Both the position numbers and the translations under genes were made by a program. DNA of 32,072 nt from Microbacterium sp. (GTDB lineage: Bacteria; Actinomycetota; Actinomycetes; Actinomycetales; Microbacteriaceae), in assembly GCA_002703245.1 (NCBI GenBank), contig NZTV01000059.1, positions 1 through 32,072 on the forward strand. Direction: 5' to 3'. Each line of letters opens with the position of its first letter. The first letter of the stretch is position 1. The notes beneath the pieces were generated by a model. That model had not been told where the DNA came from. It did not search any database and saw nothing but the letters and a program-made list of their open reading frames with translations. Shown here piece by piece: positions 7,744 to 15,092 of this stretch.

Positions 7744-8406
7744 ATGGCCGACACCGCGATCTTCGACGTCGACGGTACCCTCGTCGACACCAACTATCAG
7801 CACGCGCTGGCCTGGTACCGGGCGTTCCGGCGTTATGACATCATCCCCGCCGTCTGGCGTATCCACCGTGCGATCGGCATGGGCGGAGACCACCTGGTCA
7901 CCGCCATCGCCGGCGACGACGTGGAGCAGGAACACGGCGACGACCTGCGGGCGGCGTGGACCGAGGAGTTCGAACCGATGCTCGCGGAGATCCAACCTTT
8001 CGACGGTGCACGCGAACTTCTCGACGACGTGAAGGCGCGGGGCTTCCGTCTCGTGCTGGCCAGTTCCGGGCAGCGGCGGCACGTCGAGCACTTCCTCGAT
8101 CTCCTCGGCGGTCGCGAGATCGCGGACGCCTGGACGACCTCCGACGACGTCGACGCAACCAAACCCGAACCGGACCTCGTCGGTGTCGCCCTCGAGAAGG
8201 TCGACGGCGCATCCGGGGTGATGGTCGGCGACTCGGTGTGGGATGCGGTGGCCGCCGCGAAGCTCTCCGTGCCCACGATCGCGGTGCGCACGGGCGGCTT
8301 CTCGGAGGGGGAACTCCGCGAGGCCGGCGCCTTCCGGGTGTTCGAGTCGTTGCAGGAGATGCGGGCGAACCTCGACGGTGGCCCGTTGGCCCGATCCACC
8401 CGCTGA
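7744..8406 (+). CDS. HAD-superfamily phosphatase
   Basis: A 220-residue cytosolic haloacid-dehalogenase-fold hydrolase of the beta-phosphoglucomutase/phosphoglycolate-phosphatase-like branch. The four HAD motifs are visible: FDVDGTLVDT (nucleophile Asp 8, general acid Asp 10), LASSG (motif II), the Lys of TKPEPD (motif III) and GDSVWD (motif IV). A helical cap domain occupies about residues 15-85. A phosphomonoester of a small metabolite is the likely substrate, but which one is unknown. The ATG at 7744 follows a good GGGAGGA ribosome binding site. It is convergent with the membrane protein gene ending at 8488. Confidence 0.9.
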   Translation: MADTAIFDVDGTLVDTNYQHALAWYRAFRRYDIIPAVWRIHRAIGMGGDHLVTAIAGDDVEQEHGDDLRAAWTEEFEPMLAEIQPFDGARELLDDVKARGFRLVLASSGQRRHVEHFLDLLGGREIADAWTTSDDVDATKPEPDLVGVALEKVDGASGVMVGDSVWDAVAAAKLSVPTIAVRTGGFSEGELREAGAFRVFESLQEMRANLDGGPLARSTR

Positions 8407-8460
8407 GGTCACCGACGGCAACCGGTCGCCATGCGGGGGTCGTCGGCGCGACACGAGTGC

Positions 8461-8480
8461 GGCCGGGGGAGGCGCCGGCC
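8461..8480. terminator. Possible terminator between convergent genes
   Basis: GGCCGG and CCGGCC form a 6-bp stem with an 8-base loop in the short gap between the convergent HAD gene and the gene ending at 8488. It is GC-rich but short, hence the low confidence. Confidence 0.3.
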
Positions 8481-8487
8481 GGCGGCG

Positions 8488-9025
<538 letters not shown>

Positions 9026-9031
9026 AGCGGC

Positions 9032-9037
9032 AGGCTA
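9032..9037 (-). promoter_or_regulatory. -10 hexamer before the GTG at 9025
   Basis: On the minus strand TAGCCT (TANNNT) ends 6 bases before the GTG start, with no ribosome binding site between. This supports a leaderless message and the choice of the GTG at 9025. Confidence 0.4.
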
Positions 9038-9304
9038 ACCCGCCCGACAGTGCGGTGGGGTCGATCCGTCGCATCCGCGCCGCCCGCCGCGCGTGAGCGT
9101 CGCGCATTAGCGACCAGGGTCGGTGTGCTCGGGCGGCCGACGGGGGAGGGCGGCACGTCTTCCCCCTCGAATCGACGATAAGAATGCGAATTCTGACGCC
9201 CCTGAAAGAAACCGCTCTCAAATCGTTACGGACTTTGTCAAGGCCATAGGTTGCGCCGTTCCCGTGGTGCAGAGTAAGGGAACCGCACAACAAAGGGGGT
9301 CTCT

Positions 9305-9406
9305 ATGACGACAGACGAAAGCACCCACGTGGCCGAGGCTACGTCGGAGAACGAAGACACATCCTTCGGTCGCTGGCTTCACGTCATCAACCACGGGGCC
9401 AAGTAA
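9305..9406 (+). CDS. Orphan 33-residue peptide
   Basis: A small gene encoding MTTDESTHVAEATSENEDTS followed by FGRWLHVINHGAK. I do not recognise the family. The N-terminal 20 residues are acidic and Ser/Thr-rich; the last 13 are aromatic/basic with Trp and two His. Support for a real gene is strong for its size. AAAGGGGGT, one base off the ideal anti-16S sequence, lies at correct spacing; the ORF is bounded by about 280 bases of non-coding leader; and a near-perfect 17-bp terminator hairpin follows at once. It is not adjacent to modification or export genes that would mark it as a known ribosomal-peptide precursor. It is predicted to be a separately transcribed, well-translated small protein. 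Confidence 0.65.
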   Translation: MTTDESTHVAEATSENEDTSFGRWLHVINHGAK

Positions 9407-9420
9407 GCGTCCACCGCTTA
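9404..9420 (+). other. Small inverted repeat at the peptide stop codon
   Basis: TAAGCG and CGCTTA form a perfect 6-bp stem with a 5-base loop, starting on the stop codon of the 33-residue peptide gene and 8 bases before the main terminator. It could stabilise the 3' end of the message. Confidence 0.35.
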
Positions 9421-9428
9421 CGTGCGAA

Positions 9429-9467
9429 GAACCCTCCCGATCCGGCTCCCCCGGAACGGGAGGGTTC
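9429..9467 (+). terminator. Strong terminator after the orphan peptide gene
   Basis: GAACCCTCCCG pairs perfectly with CGGGAGGGTTC (11 bp). After one A-A mismatch the stem continues with TCCGG/CCGGA around a CTCCC loop. It lies 22 bases after the peptide stop codon and insulates the downstream lipoprotein gene. Confidence 0.8.
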
Positions 9468-9535
9468 CTCATGTGCGCGGGCGGTGTCCCTCGCGCCGAT
9501 GTGCGAGGGTGGGGGCAGCGTCTGGAAGGGGAAAC

Positions 9536-9958
9536 GTGCCACGCATACCCCCGCGTATCGCGCCGCTCGCCCTCTGCGCGGCGGCGTTGTCGTGCCTCAC
9601 CGGGTGCGCGGGAGGCGCCGCCGTCTACTCCGACCTCATGGCGCCGCCGAGCGACGCAGACGAGATCCCGGACTTCGTCGAGGAGCCCGCTGCGCTGCTG
9701 GAGGTCGAGTCCGCCCGACATGTCGCGACCGACCTCGGAAACGACCTCTGGATCGCCGAGGGCACCGAGCCCGACACCGTGTGCGTGCTTGCGGTGAACG
9801 ACGAAGACCAGAACTGGGTCATCGGCTGCACACTGTGGGGTTCGCCGCTGGGAATCGGCGCCCCGGGCTCGGGGACCGGATACATCCTCCGCCCCGACTC
9901 GGGGAGTGGCAACGACGGTGTCGCCATCTCGGTGAACATCGTCCGCGGCCGCATGTAA
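9536..9958 (+). CDS. Putative lipoprotein of unknown function
   Basis: A 140-residue exported lipoprotein. The N-terminus has basic residues, a hydrophobic stretch and the lipobox LTGC (Cys 24), after which the mature protein is acidic and Pro/Asp-rich. One further Cys pair in the mature part (CVLAVNDEDQNWVIGC) may form a disulfide. The segment around NWVIGCTLWGSPLGIG is the only distinctive element; I recognise no named family. The GTG at 9536 is chosen because it follows GGAAGGGG at correct spacing and opens directly into the signal peptide. It is flanked by terminators on both sides and is probably monocistronic. Confidence 0.75.
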   Translation: MPRIPPRIAPLALCAAALSCLTGCAGGAAVYSDLMAPPSDADEIPDFVEEPAALLEVESARHVATDLGNDLWIAEGTEPDTVCVLAVNDEDQNWVIGCTLWGSPLGIGAPGSGTGYILRPDSGSGNDGVAISVNIVRGRM

Positions 9959-9972
9959 GGGGCCGGCCGCAC

Positions 9973-9997
9973 GCGTCCCCCGGGGTCGGTGGGACGC
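9973..9997 (+). terminator. Probable terminator before the thiamine leader
   Basis: GCGTCCC and GGGACGC form a 7-bp stem with an 11-base loop, 15 bases after the lipoprotein stop and just upstream of the thi promoter. Confidence 0.45.
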
Positions 9998-10000
9998 CGC

Positions 10001-10006
10001 TAGGGT
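10001..10006 (+). promoter_or_regulatory. -10 hexamer for the thi leader
   Basis: TAGGGT fits TANNNT and sits about 7 bases before the first riboswitch bases, so the transcript would start near 10013. No clear -35 is seen. Confidence 0.4.
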
Positions 10007-10012
10007 GGGGTG

Positions 10013-10091
10013 CAGTGACACGGGGTGCGCGTACGCGCTGAGAACACACCCGTCGAACCTGATCTAGTTCGTACTAGCGAAGGGATGTCGC
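10013..10091 (+). promoter_or_regulatory. TPP riboswitch (THI element)
   Basis: The leader contains the conserved THI-box blocks in order: ACGGGGTGC (10020-10028), GCTGAGAACACACCC (10037-10051), GAACCTGATCTAGTTC (10055-10070), then the closing AGCGAAGGGA (10076-10085). The 5' TGACA (10016-10020) can pair with TGTCG (10086-10090) to form helix P1. The purine-rich AAGGGA near the 3' edge is also the only Shine-Dalgarno for thiM (ATG 10094). Thiamine pyrophosphate binding should therefore hide the ribosome binding site directly and repress translation of the salvage operon. No rho-independent terminator lies between the element and the gene. Confidence 0.93.
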
Positions 10092-10093
10092 GA

Positions 10094-10936
10094 ATGACTG
10101 TTCGCACGTCTGCGTCCGTATCCACCCTCGACGGCGACGTCTCGGCGTTCGCCTGCACGAGCGCCGACCTGCTTCAGCGGGTCCGCGCATCCGAACCCCT
10201 GGTGCAGTGCATCACCAACGCGGTGGTCACCGGGTTCACCGCCAACGTGCTCCTGGCCACCGGCGCTTCGCCGGCGATGTGCGACATCCCGGACGAAGCC
10301 GGAGTGCTCGCCGGCGTCGCCGGTGGCGTGCTCGTGAACCTCGGGACCCCCACCGCCGAACAGCGACAGGCCGCACTCGAAGCGGTCGAGGCCGCCACGC
10401 GGACCGAGACACCGTGGGTGCTGGACCCCGTCGCGGTCGGCGTGCTCCCGGTGCGCACCGAGCTGGCCGCCCGTCTGCGCGACGCCGCGCCGACGATCAT
10501 CCGCGGAAACGCCAGCGAGATCCTCGCCCTCGCCGGCGCGGGGACCGGGGGCAAGGGCGTCGACTCGACGGACTCCGCGGAGGACGCCGCCGAGGTCGCC
10601 CGCGAGCTCGCCACCCGCACCGGTGCCGTCGTCGCCGTGAGCGGGCCGATCGACCTCATCACCGACGGCGCCCGCACCGTCCGCGTCGCCAACGGGCACG
10701 TGTGGCTGACCGCCGTCACCGGCGGCGGATGCGCACTCGGTGCCCTCATGGCCGCATTCGCCTCGACGACCGACGACGCGCTCGCCGCCGCCGTGGCGGC
10801 GACCCTGGCCCACACGGTCGCCGCCGAAGATGCCGCGGCAACGAGCACCGGGCCCGGTTCGTTCGCGGTGGCCCTGCTGGATGCGTTGCACACCCTCACG
10901 CCCGAGCAGCTCGAGCAGCGGGCGAAACTGTCGTGA
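10094..10936 (+). CDS. thiM: Hydroxyethylthiazole kinase
   Basis: A 280-residue kinase that phosphorylates 4-methyl-5-(2-hydroxyethyl)thiazole with ATP, the entry point for salvaged thiazole in thiamine synthesis. It is recognisable from [20 protein letters not shown] near the N-terminus, the [13 protein letters not shown] segment, LDPVAVG, and the nucleotide/active-site loop [11 protein letters not shown] with its conserved Cys (the common form is VTGTGC). I take the ATG at 10094, spaced 8 bases from AAGGGA; the in-frame ATG at 10085 lies inside the riboswitch. The stop codon overlaps the thiE start as GTGA, indicating translational coupling. Confidence 0.95.
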   Translation: MTVRTSASVSTLDGDVSAFACTSADLLQRVRASEPLVQCITNAVVTGFTANVLLATGASPAMCDIPDEAGVLAGVAGGVLVNLGTPTAEQRQAALEAVEAATRTETPWVLDPVAVGVLPVRTELAARLRDAAPTIIRGNASEILALAGAGTGGKGVDSTDSAEDAAEVARELATRTGAVVAVSGPIDLITDGARTVRVANGHVWLTAVTGGGCALGALMAAFASTTDDALAAAVAATLAHTVAAEDAAATSTGPGSFAVALLDALHTLTPEQLEQRAKLS

Positions 10937-11613
10937 ACGGCGCCACCACCACAGTCGACCTGCGCACCTACCTCGTCACCGACTCCGCGCTCAGCGGCGA
11001 CCGCGGTGTGCTCGCCGTGATCGCGGGCGCCGTCGCGGGAGGGGCGGGAATCGTGCAGATCCGCGAGAAGAACGCCCCCACTCGCGACGTGTTCGACCTC
11101 GTCCTCCGTGCCGCACAGATCACCGCCGGGCGTGCCGCACTGGTCGTCGACGATCGCGTCGACGTCTTCCTGGCGGCCCGGGCCGCCGGCGCCGCCGTCC
11201 ATGGCGTACACGTCGGCCAGTCCGACCTCCCCGTCGCGGCCGTGCGCGACCTCGTCGGCACCCACAACCCCGACGGAACCCGCGCGCTCGTCGGGCTGAC
11301 CGCGAACACGCCCGCGCACCTCGACGCCGTCGCCGCCCACCCGCCGGGGACGGTCGACTACCTGGGGGTGGGGGTCATCCGCGCCACGGCGACCAAGCCC
11401 GACCACCCCGCACCGCTCGGCGTCGACGGCTTCGCCGCGCTCGCCGCCACCGCGCCGGCGCCCTGCGTCGCGATCGGCGGCATCGACCTGCCCGACATCC
11501 CGGCCCTCCGTGCCGCCGGCGCCGCCGGGGCGGCGGTGGTCTCGGCGATCTGCGCCGCGCCCGACCCGGAGGCCGCGACGCGCGGGTTCGCGACCGCCTG
11601 GGGACGGTCGTGA
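10933..11613 (+). CDS. thiE: Thiamine-phosphate synthase
   Basis: A 226-residue TIM-barrel enzyme that joins HMP pyrophosphate and thiazole phosphate to form thiamine phosphate. Motifs visible: VQIREKNA (pyrophosphate-binding strand), [31 protein letters not shown], the [13 protein letters not shown] loop (the family's GPxxxTxTK) and AIGGID. It starts with GTG at 10933, overlapping the thiM stop by four bases, and ends with the same GTGA overlap into the next gene. This makes a tightly coupled three-gene operon under the TPP riboswitch. Confidence 0.95.
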   Translation: MNGATTTVDLRTYLVTDSALSGDRGVLAVIAGAVAGGAGIVQIREKNAPTRDVFDLVLRAAQITAGRAALVVDDRVDVFLAARAAGAAVHGVHVGQSDLPVAAVRDLVGTHNPDGTRALVGLTANTPAHLDAVAAHPPGTVDYLGVGVIRATATKPDHPAPLGVDGFAALAATAPAPCVAIGGIDLPDIPALRAAGAAGAAVVSAICAAPDPEAATRGFATAWGRS

Positions 11614-13151
11614 CCGCCGGACGGAGGGTCGTCCCCCGCGTGCTCAGCATCGCCGGCAGCGACCCGAGCGGCGGGGCGGGCATCCACGCCGACCTCAAGT
11701 CCATCGGCGCCAACGGTGGTTACGGCATGGCCGTGGTCACCGCCCTCACGGCCCAGAACACACGGGGCGTGACCGACGTGCACGTGCCGCCGGTGGCGTT
11801 CCTTCGCGGACAGCTCGACACCATCGCCGCAGACATCACGATCGACGCGGTCAAGATCGGCATGCTCGGCACCACGGCCGTCATCGACGAAGTCGCCGGA
11901 TGGCTGCGCGCACATCCCGTCCCGGTCGTCGTGCTCGACCCCGTCATGATCGCCACCAGCGGCGACCGGTTGCTGGACGCCGACGCCGAAGACGCGTTGC
12001 GCCGGATGCTGCCCCTTGCCGACGCCGTGACCCCGAACATCCCCGAACTCGCCGTCATCGCGGGGGAGCCGCGTGCCGAGGGGTGGACCGACGCACTCGC
12101 GCAGGCGCAGCGCGTCGCCGCACGCGACGGCGTCGTGGTGATCGTCAAGGGCGGACACCTCACCGGCGCCGAAGCGCCCGACGGGGTCGTCACCGCCGAC
12201 GGCGTCTTGACCGAGATCGCGGGGGAGCGGATCGTCACGACATCCACCCACGGAACCGGATGCTCCCTGTCCAGCGCCCTGGCCACCCGATACGCCGCGA
12301 CCGGCGATTGGGCGGAGGCTCTGCGCCAGACCAAACGCTGGCTCCACGCGGCCATCGACGCGGGTGCCGCGCTGGAGGTCGGCGAGGGGCACGGTCCCGT
12401 CGACCACTTCGTGGCGCTCCGCGACCGTGCGCCGCACATCGCCGCGGACGAGCCGGCAGGCTCGGTCGGCGACCCGGGCTCGTGGGGCGACGGCGTGTTC
12501 ACCGCCGCCGCGTGGGCGCGCACGCGTGCCGTGCGTGAGGCGATCGACGACGTGTGGTTCGTGCGGCAACTCGCCGACGGTGACCTTCCCGCCGAGGACT
12601 TCGCGCACTATCTGCGCCAGGACGCGCGCTACTTGCGCGACTACGCCCGCGTGCTCGCACGGGCCAGCGCCCTCGCCCCGACGCGCGACGCGCAGGCGTT
12701 CTGGGGGGATGCCGCACACGGCTCCCTCGTGGCCGAGCTCGACCTCCACACCACGTGGCTCGGAGGTGAACCCGATGTCGACCCGTCCGCGGCGTGTCGC
12801 GCCTATCTCGAACACCTCGCCGCGTCGGCCGACCGGTACGAGACCCTCGTGGCGGCACTGTTGCCGTGCTTCTGGATCTACATCGACATCGGGCGGCGGT
12901 TGGCGCCTCGCGCGACGACGGGGCATCCGTACCGCGAGTGGCTGCAGACCTACAGTGCCCCGGAGTTCGCCGCCGCGACACGCACCGCCATCGGGTACGT
13001 CGACGACGCCGCCGGCGCCGCCGACAGCGAGACTCGGGAGCGGATGGCGGTCGCCTTCGACACGGCCGCCGCGTTCGAATACGCCTTCCTCGCCCAGCGC
13101 GCCGACGACACCGGCGTGCGTACCCCGCCCGTGCCGGTCGCCGACCGATGA
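11610..13151 (+). CDS. thiD: HMP/HMP-P kinase fused to a TenA-like domain
   Basis: A 513-residue two-domain protein. Residues about 8-270 are ThiD: SIAGSDPSGGAGIHADLKSI at the start, GMLGT, VLDPVMIATSG and the THGTGCSLSSAL anion-hole motif. This kinase makes HMP phosphate and pyrophosphate. Residues about 295-505 are a TenA/thiaminase-II helical domain, with FWGDAAHGSLVAELDLH and ALLPCFWIYIDIG, whose Cys sits where TenA proteins carry their active-site Cys. TenA hydrolyses aminopyrimidine breakdown products to recover HMP. The fusion links recovery of HMP to its phosphorylation. Similar ThiD-TenA fusions are known in actinobacteria and yeast. With no thiC or thiG nearby, the operon is a salvage unit. 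The GTG at 11610 overlaps the thiE stop. Confidence 0.92.
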   Translation: MTAGRRVVPRVLSIAGSDPSGGAGIHADLKSIGANGGYGMAVVTALTAQNTRGVTDVHVPPVAFLRGQLDTIAADITIDAVKIGMLGTTAVIDEVAGWLRAHPVPVVVLDPVMIATSGDRLLDADAEDALRRMLPLADAVTPNIPELAVIAGEPRAEGWTDALAQAQRVAARDGVVVIVKGGHLTGAEAPDGVVTADGVLTEIAGERIVTTSTHGTGCSLSSALATRYAATGDWAEALRQTKRWLHAAIDAGAALEVGEGHGPVDHFVALRDRAPHIAADEPAGSVGDPGSWGDGVFTAAAWARTRAVREAIDDVWFVRQLADGDLPAEDFAHYLRQDARYLRDYARVLARASALAPTRDAQAFWGDAAHGSLVAELDLHTTWLGGEPDVDPSAACRAYLEHLAASADRYETLVAALLPCFWIYIDIGRRLAPRATTGHPYREWLQTYSAPEFAAATRTAIGYVDDAAGAADSETRERMAVAFDTAAAFEYAFLAQRADDTGVRTPPVPVADR

Positions 13152-13176
13152 CACGCGGCGGGCCGACGCGGGCGGA

Positions 13177-13764
13177 TCAGCTGCGCGGCCACTCCACGAG
13201 CACGAGGCTCTGCTTCGTGTCGGCGTACTTCACCCAGCCGTCGCCGAACAGGTAGGTCAGGCCGTAGCCCTCGTCATCGGTCGCGACCGTCGTATCGGTG
13301 CTCTCGGTGACGATCACGCCGCGGTCATCGGTCTCGCTGCGCCAACCGGCCGCGACGAGGTCGGCCTGGGCTGCGCTGGACTCCTCGCTCGTGATCGGCG
13401 CCCATCCGAACAGCTGCACGTGGTCGCTGGCGACGGTGAAATCGCCCCACAGGCACTGCACGCCTCCGGCGATCTCGAGGCCGCCGACCCGGAAGGTGCT
13501 CTCTTCGACCGACCACCCCGCCGCCTCGTACTCGGAGATCAGCGAGTCCGGGATGATGCCTTCGCACGTCGGCACGCCGATCGAGACCGGCTCGGGGTCC
13601 TTCGTCGGTTCGGCGGTCACCGTGGGCTCGGGGGTCGTCGCGTTCGGCGAGGGCAGCGCGTCGTCGGTCACGACCGGCTCGGGGGCGGCGCTGCAGGCCG
13701 CGAGGGTCAGCGTCGCGACGATCAGTGCGGTGAGCAGGACGCCGCGGGCGCGGGACAGAGGCAT
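13177..13764 (-). CDS. Putative lipoprotein of unknown function
   Basis: A 195-residue exported lipoprotein with lipobox LAAC (Cys 24), a Pro/Thr/Glu-rich linker (about residues 25-60), and a globular part with two Cys (TCEGIIP and VQCLWGD) that could pair. The CEGIIPDSLI...VQCLWGD pattern recurs in Microbacteriaceae lipoproteins I have seen only as hypothetical proteins. The ATG at 13764 shares its first base with the TGA of the upstream phosphatase gene (TGATG), so the two are co-translated. It converges with the thi operon. Confidence 0.8.
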   Translation of the reverse strand: MPLSRARGVLLTALIVATLTLAACSAAPEPVVTDDALPSPNATTPEPTVTAEPTKDPEPVSIGVPTCEGIIPDSLISEYEAAGWSVEESTFRVGGLEIAGGVQCLWGDFTVASDHVQLFGWAPITSEESSAAQADLVAAGWRSETDDRGVIVTESTDTTVATDDEGYGLTYLFGDGWVKYADTKQSLVLVEWPRS

Positions 13765-14597
13765 CAAGAGGTCTCCGGGAGGCGATCGTGGATGAGGTCG
13801 AGGAACGACTGGTGCAGGCGCCCGTTGGTGGCCAGCGACGACAGGGAATCGAGGTCGTCGCCGCCGTCGATGTCGGTGAAAGTTCCGCCTGCCTCGCGGA
13901 TGATGGGGATGAGTGCGGCGATGTCATAGCGCTTCACGTCGAACTCGGCGACGAACTCCAGCCGGCCCTCCGCGAGCAGCATGTAGGGCCACGCGTCGCC
14001 GTAGCCGCGGTCGCGCCACACGGCGCCGGTCACACGTTCGAGGGCGTCCAGGCGGCCGTAGTCGCGCCACTGCCCGATGGACTGGAAGCTCACGCTCGCA
14101 TCGGCGACGTCGTCGACATCCGACACTCGGATGCGGCGGTCGCCCGCCGGGGTGTTCGTCCAGGCACCGTGCCCGGACGCACCCCACCAGCGCCGGCCGA
14201 GCCCGGGCTGGGCCACCACGCCGACCTGTGGCACGCCGTCGACGGCGAGGGCGATGAGGGTCGACCACATCGGGATGCCCTTGAGGTAGTTCGCGGTGCC
14301 GTCGATCGGGTCGATGATCCACTGGCGTGCGCCGTCGCCGGTGACCCCGAACTCCTCGCCGAACACGCCGTCGACGGGACGCTCCGCAGCGAGGATCTCG
14401 CGGATCGCTCGCTCGGTGGCGAGGTCGGCCTCGGTCACGTGCGAGCGGTCGGGCTTGAGCCGGACGTCGAGGTCGGCGGCGTCGAACCGCGCCATCGTGA
14501 CCGCATCGGCCGCATCCGCGATGCGCAACGCGAGATCGAGGTCGGTGCGGTCCGCGCGGGGGAGCTCGGATGGCGTCGAGATGTCGGGGGAAGGCAC
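13764..14597 (-). CDS. hisN: Inositol-monophosphatase-family phosphatase, probably histidinol-phosphatase
   Basis: A 277-residue Mg-dependent phosphatase. Family motifs are clear: SHVTEADLATE, GEEFG (metal-binding Glu), WIIDPIDGTANYLKG (the DPxDGTxN signature) and, near the C-terminus, VKRYDIAALIPIIREAGGTFTDIDG (the WDxAAxxxxxxEAG motif with R-Y in place of the W). In actinobacteria this architecture is the HisN histidinol-phosphate phosphatase of histidine synthesis; other members dephosphorylate inositol or fructose bisphosphate. The GTG at 14597 has a TATCCT -10-like hexamer 7 bases upstream and no good ribosome binding site, suggesting a leaderless start. It is coupled to the lipoprotein gene downstream. 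Confidence 0.85.
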   Translation of the reverse strand: MPSPDISTPSELPRADRTDLDLALRIADAADAVTMARFDAADLDVRLKPDRSHVTEADLATERAIREILAAERPVDGVFGEEFGVTGDGARQWIIDPIDGTANYLKGIPMWSTLIALAVDGVPQVGVVAQPGLGRRWWGASGHGAWTNTPAGDRRIRVSDVDDVADASVSFQSIGQWRDYGRLDALERVTGAVWRDRGYGDAWPYMLLAEGRLEFVAEFDVKRYDIAALIPIIREAGGTFTDIDGGDDLDSLSSLATNGRLHQSFLDLIHDRLPETS

Positions 14598-14604
14598 GAG
14601 TCCC

Positions 14605-14610
14605 AGGATA
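14605..14610 (-). promoter_or_regulatory. -10 hexamer before hisN
   Basis: On the minus strand TATCCT (TANNNT) ends 7 bases before the GTG start at 14597, with no Shine-Dalgarno between them. Confidence 0.35.
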
Positions 14611-14698
14611 GGCGGATGTGCGTCTCGATTTCAGATGTGGCGATCGTGATGGTAACGTTGACCCTCGGTTCGCCCGGTACGGATGGCGGACCGATTCC

Positions 14699-14774
14699 GC
14701 GCCTCTAGCTCAATCGGCAGAGCAACTGACTCTTAATCAGTGGGTTCAGGGTTCAAGTCCCTGGGGGCGCACCA
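14699..14774 (+). tRNA. tRNA-Lys (anticodon CTT)
   Basis: A full cloverleaf folds by eye. The acceptor stem GCGCCTC/GGGGCGC has one G-T pair. The D arm is GCTC/GAGC, the anticodon stem ACTGA/TCAGT with loop CTCTTAA (anticodon CTT), and the T arm CAGGG/CCCTG with loop TTCAAGT. The discriminator base is A and CCA is encoded. A possible -10 (TAACGT, 14653-14658) lies about 40 bases upstream. Confidence 0.97.
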
Positions 14775-14779
14775 CCACC

Positions 14780-14818
14780 CGAAAGCCCCGGAGATGCCAA
14801 CGCGTCCCGGGGCTTTCG
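14780..14818 (+). terminator. Terminator after tRNA-Lys
   Basis: CGAAAGCCCCGG and CCGGGGCTTTCG form a perfect 12-bp stem with a 15-base loop, starting 6 bases after the tRNA CCA end. Confidence 0.85.
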
Positions 14819-14890
14819 CCTTCCCCGCGGCCTTCCCGCGCCGCGCCATCCCGCCCCACCCCGCGCCGCCACGCCCGTGGTCGCATCCGG

Positions 14891-14966
14891 CGAGGTTTCG
14901 ACAAACCCGATTTCGCGCGAAACGCCCTGCATAGCGCGGTGTTTCGCGGCGATCGGGGTTTCTCGG
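14891..14966. repeat. Imperfect palindromic element, copy A
   Basis: A 76-base imperfect palindrome in the 318-base gap between tRNA-Lys and the ABC operon. The minus strand carries CGAGAAACC, 7 bases, then CCGCGAAAC; the opposite arm carries the complement with mismatches. The same two blocks with the same 7-base spacing occur in the perfect palindrome at 23715-23783, so the two look like members of one REP-like family. Apart from this element, the tRNA terminator and the operon promoter, nothing else is seen in the gap. Confidence 0.5.
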
Positions 14967-15001
14967 GGATTGGGTCCGGGGTGGGTGGGATGCGCGGGTG
15001 C

Positions 15002-15031
15002 TTGACCTGAACGAGGTCTCATGTTTAGGTG
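15002..15031 (+). promoter_or_regulatory. Promoter of the LIV-type ABC operon
   Basis: TTGACC (15002-15007) and TAGGTG (15026-15031) form a -35/-10 pair at 18-base spacing. The first operator-like repeat (15004-15021) overlaps the -35 and spacer, which suits repression. Confidence 0.45.
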
Positions 15032-15060
15032 AACGGAGGACCTGAACGGGGTTTCAGGTC
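15004..15060. promoter_or_regulatory. Two operator-like repeats before the ABC operon
   Basis: GACCTGAACGAGGTCTCA (15004-15021) recurs as GACCTGAACGGGGTTTCA (15039-15056), 16 of 18 bases identical, with starts 35 bases apart. The first is itself a small palindrome (GACCT-5-AGGTC). The second is the left side of a perfect 8-bp inverted repeat GACCTGAA-6-TTCAGGTC (15039-15060). One overlaps the promoter and the other the predicted transcript start. The TetR protein at 21344 in the same operon is the natural candidate ligand-responsive binder; that link is inference. Confidence 0.5.
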
Positions 15061-15092
15061 AGGCACCCTTCTCAATGGTGAAAGGCACGCAC

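Noticed and set aside
7603-8454. Open frame antisense to the HAD phosphatase
   Set aside because: The plus-strand HAD motifs and good ribosome binding site define the real gene.
10025-10093. Earlier in-frame starts for thiM
   Set aside because: They lie inside the conserved TPP riboswitch; the AAGGGA spacing fits the ATG at 10094.
11358-13154. A 598-codon open frame antisense to thiE-thiD/tenA
   Set aside because: Shadow of the thi operon; the composition (Gly/Arg/Val-rich) is typical of antisense frames in high-GC DNA.
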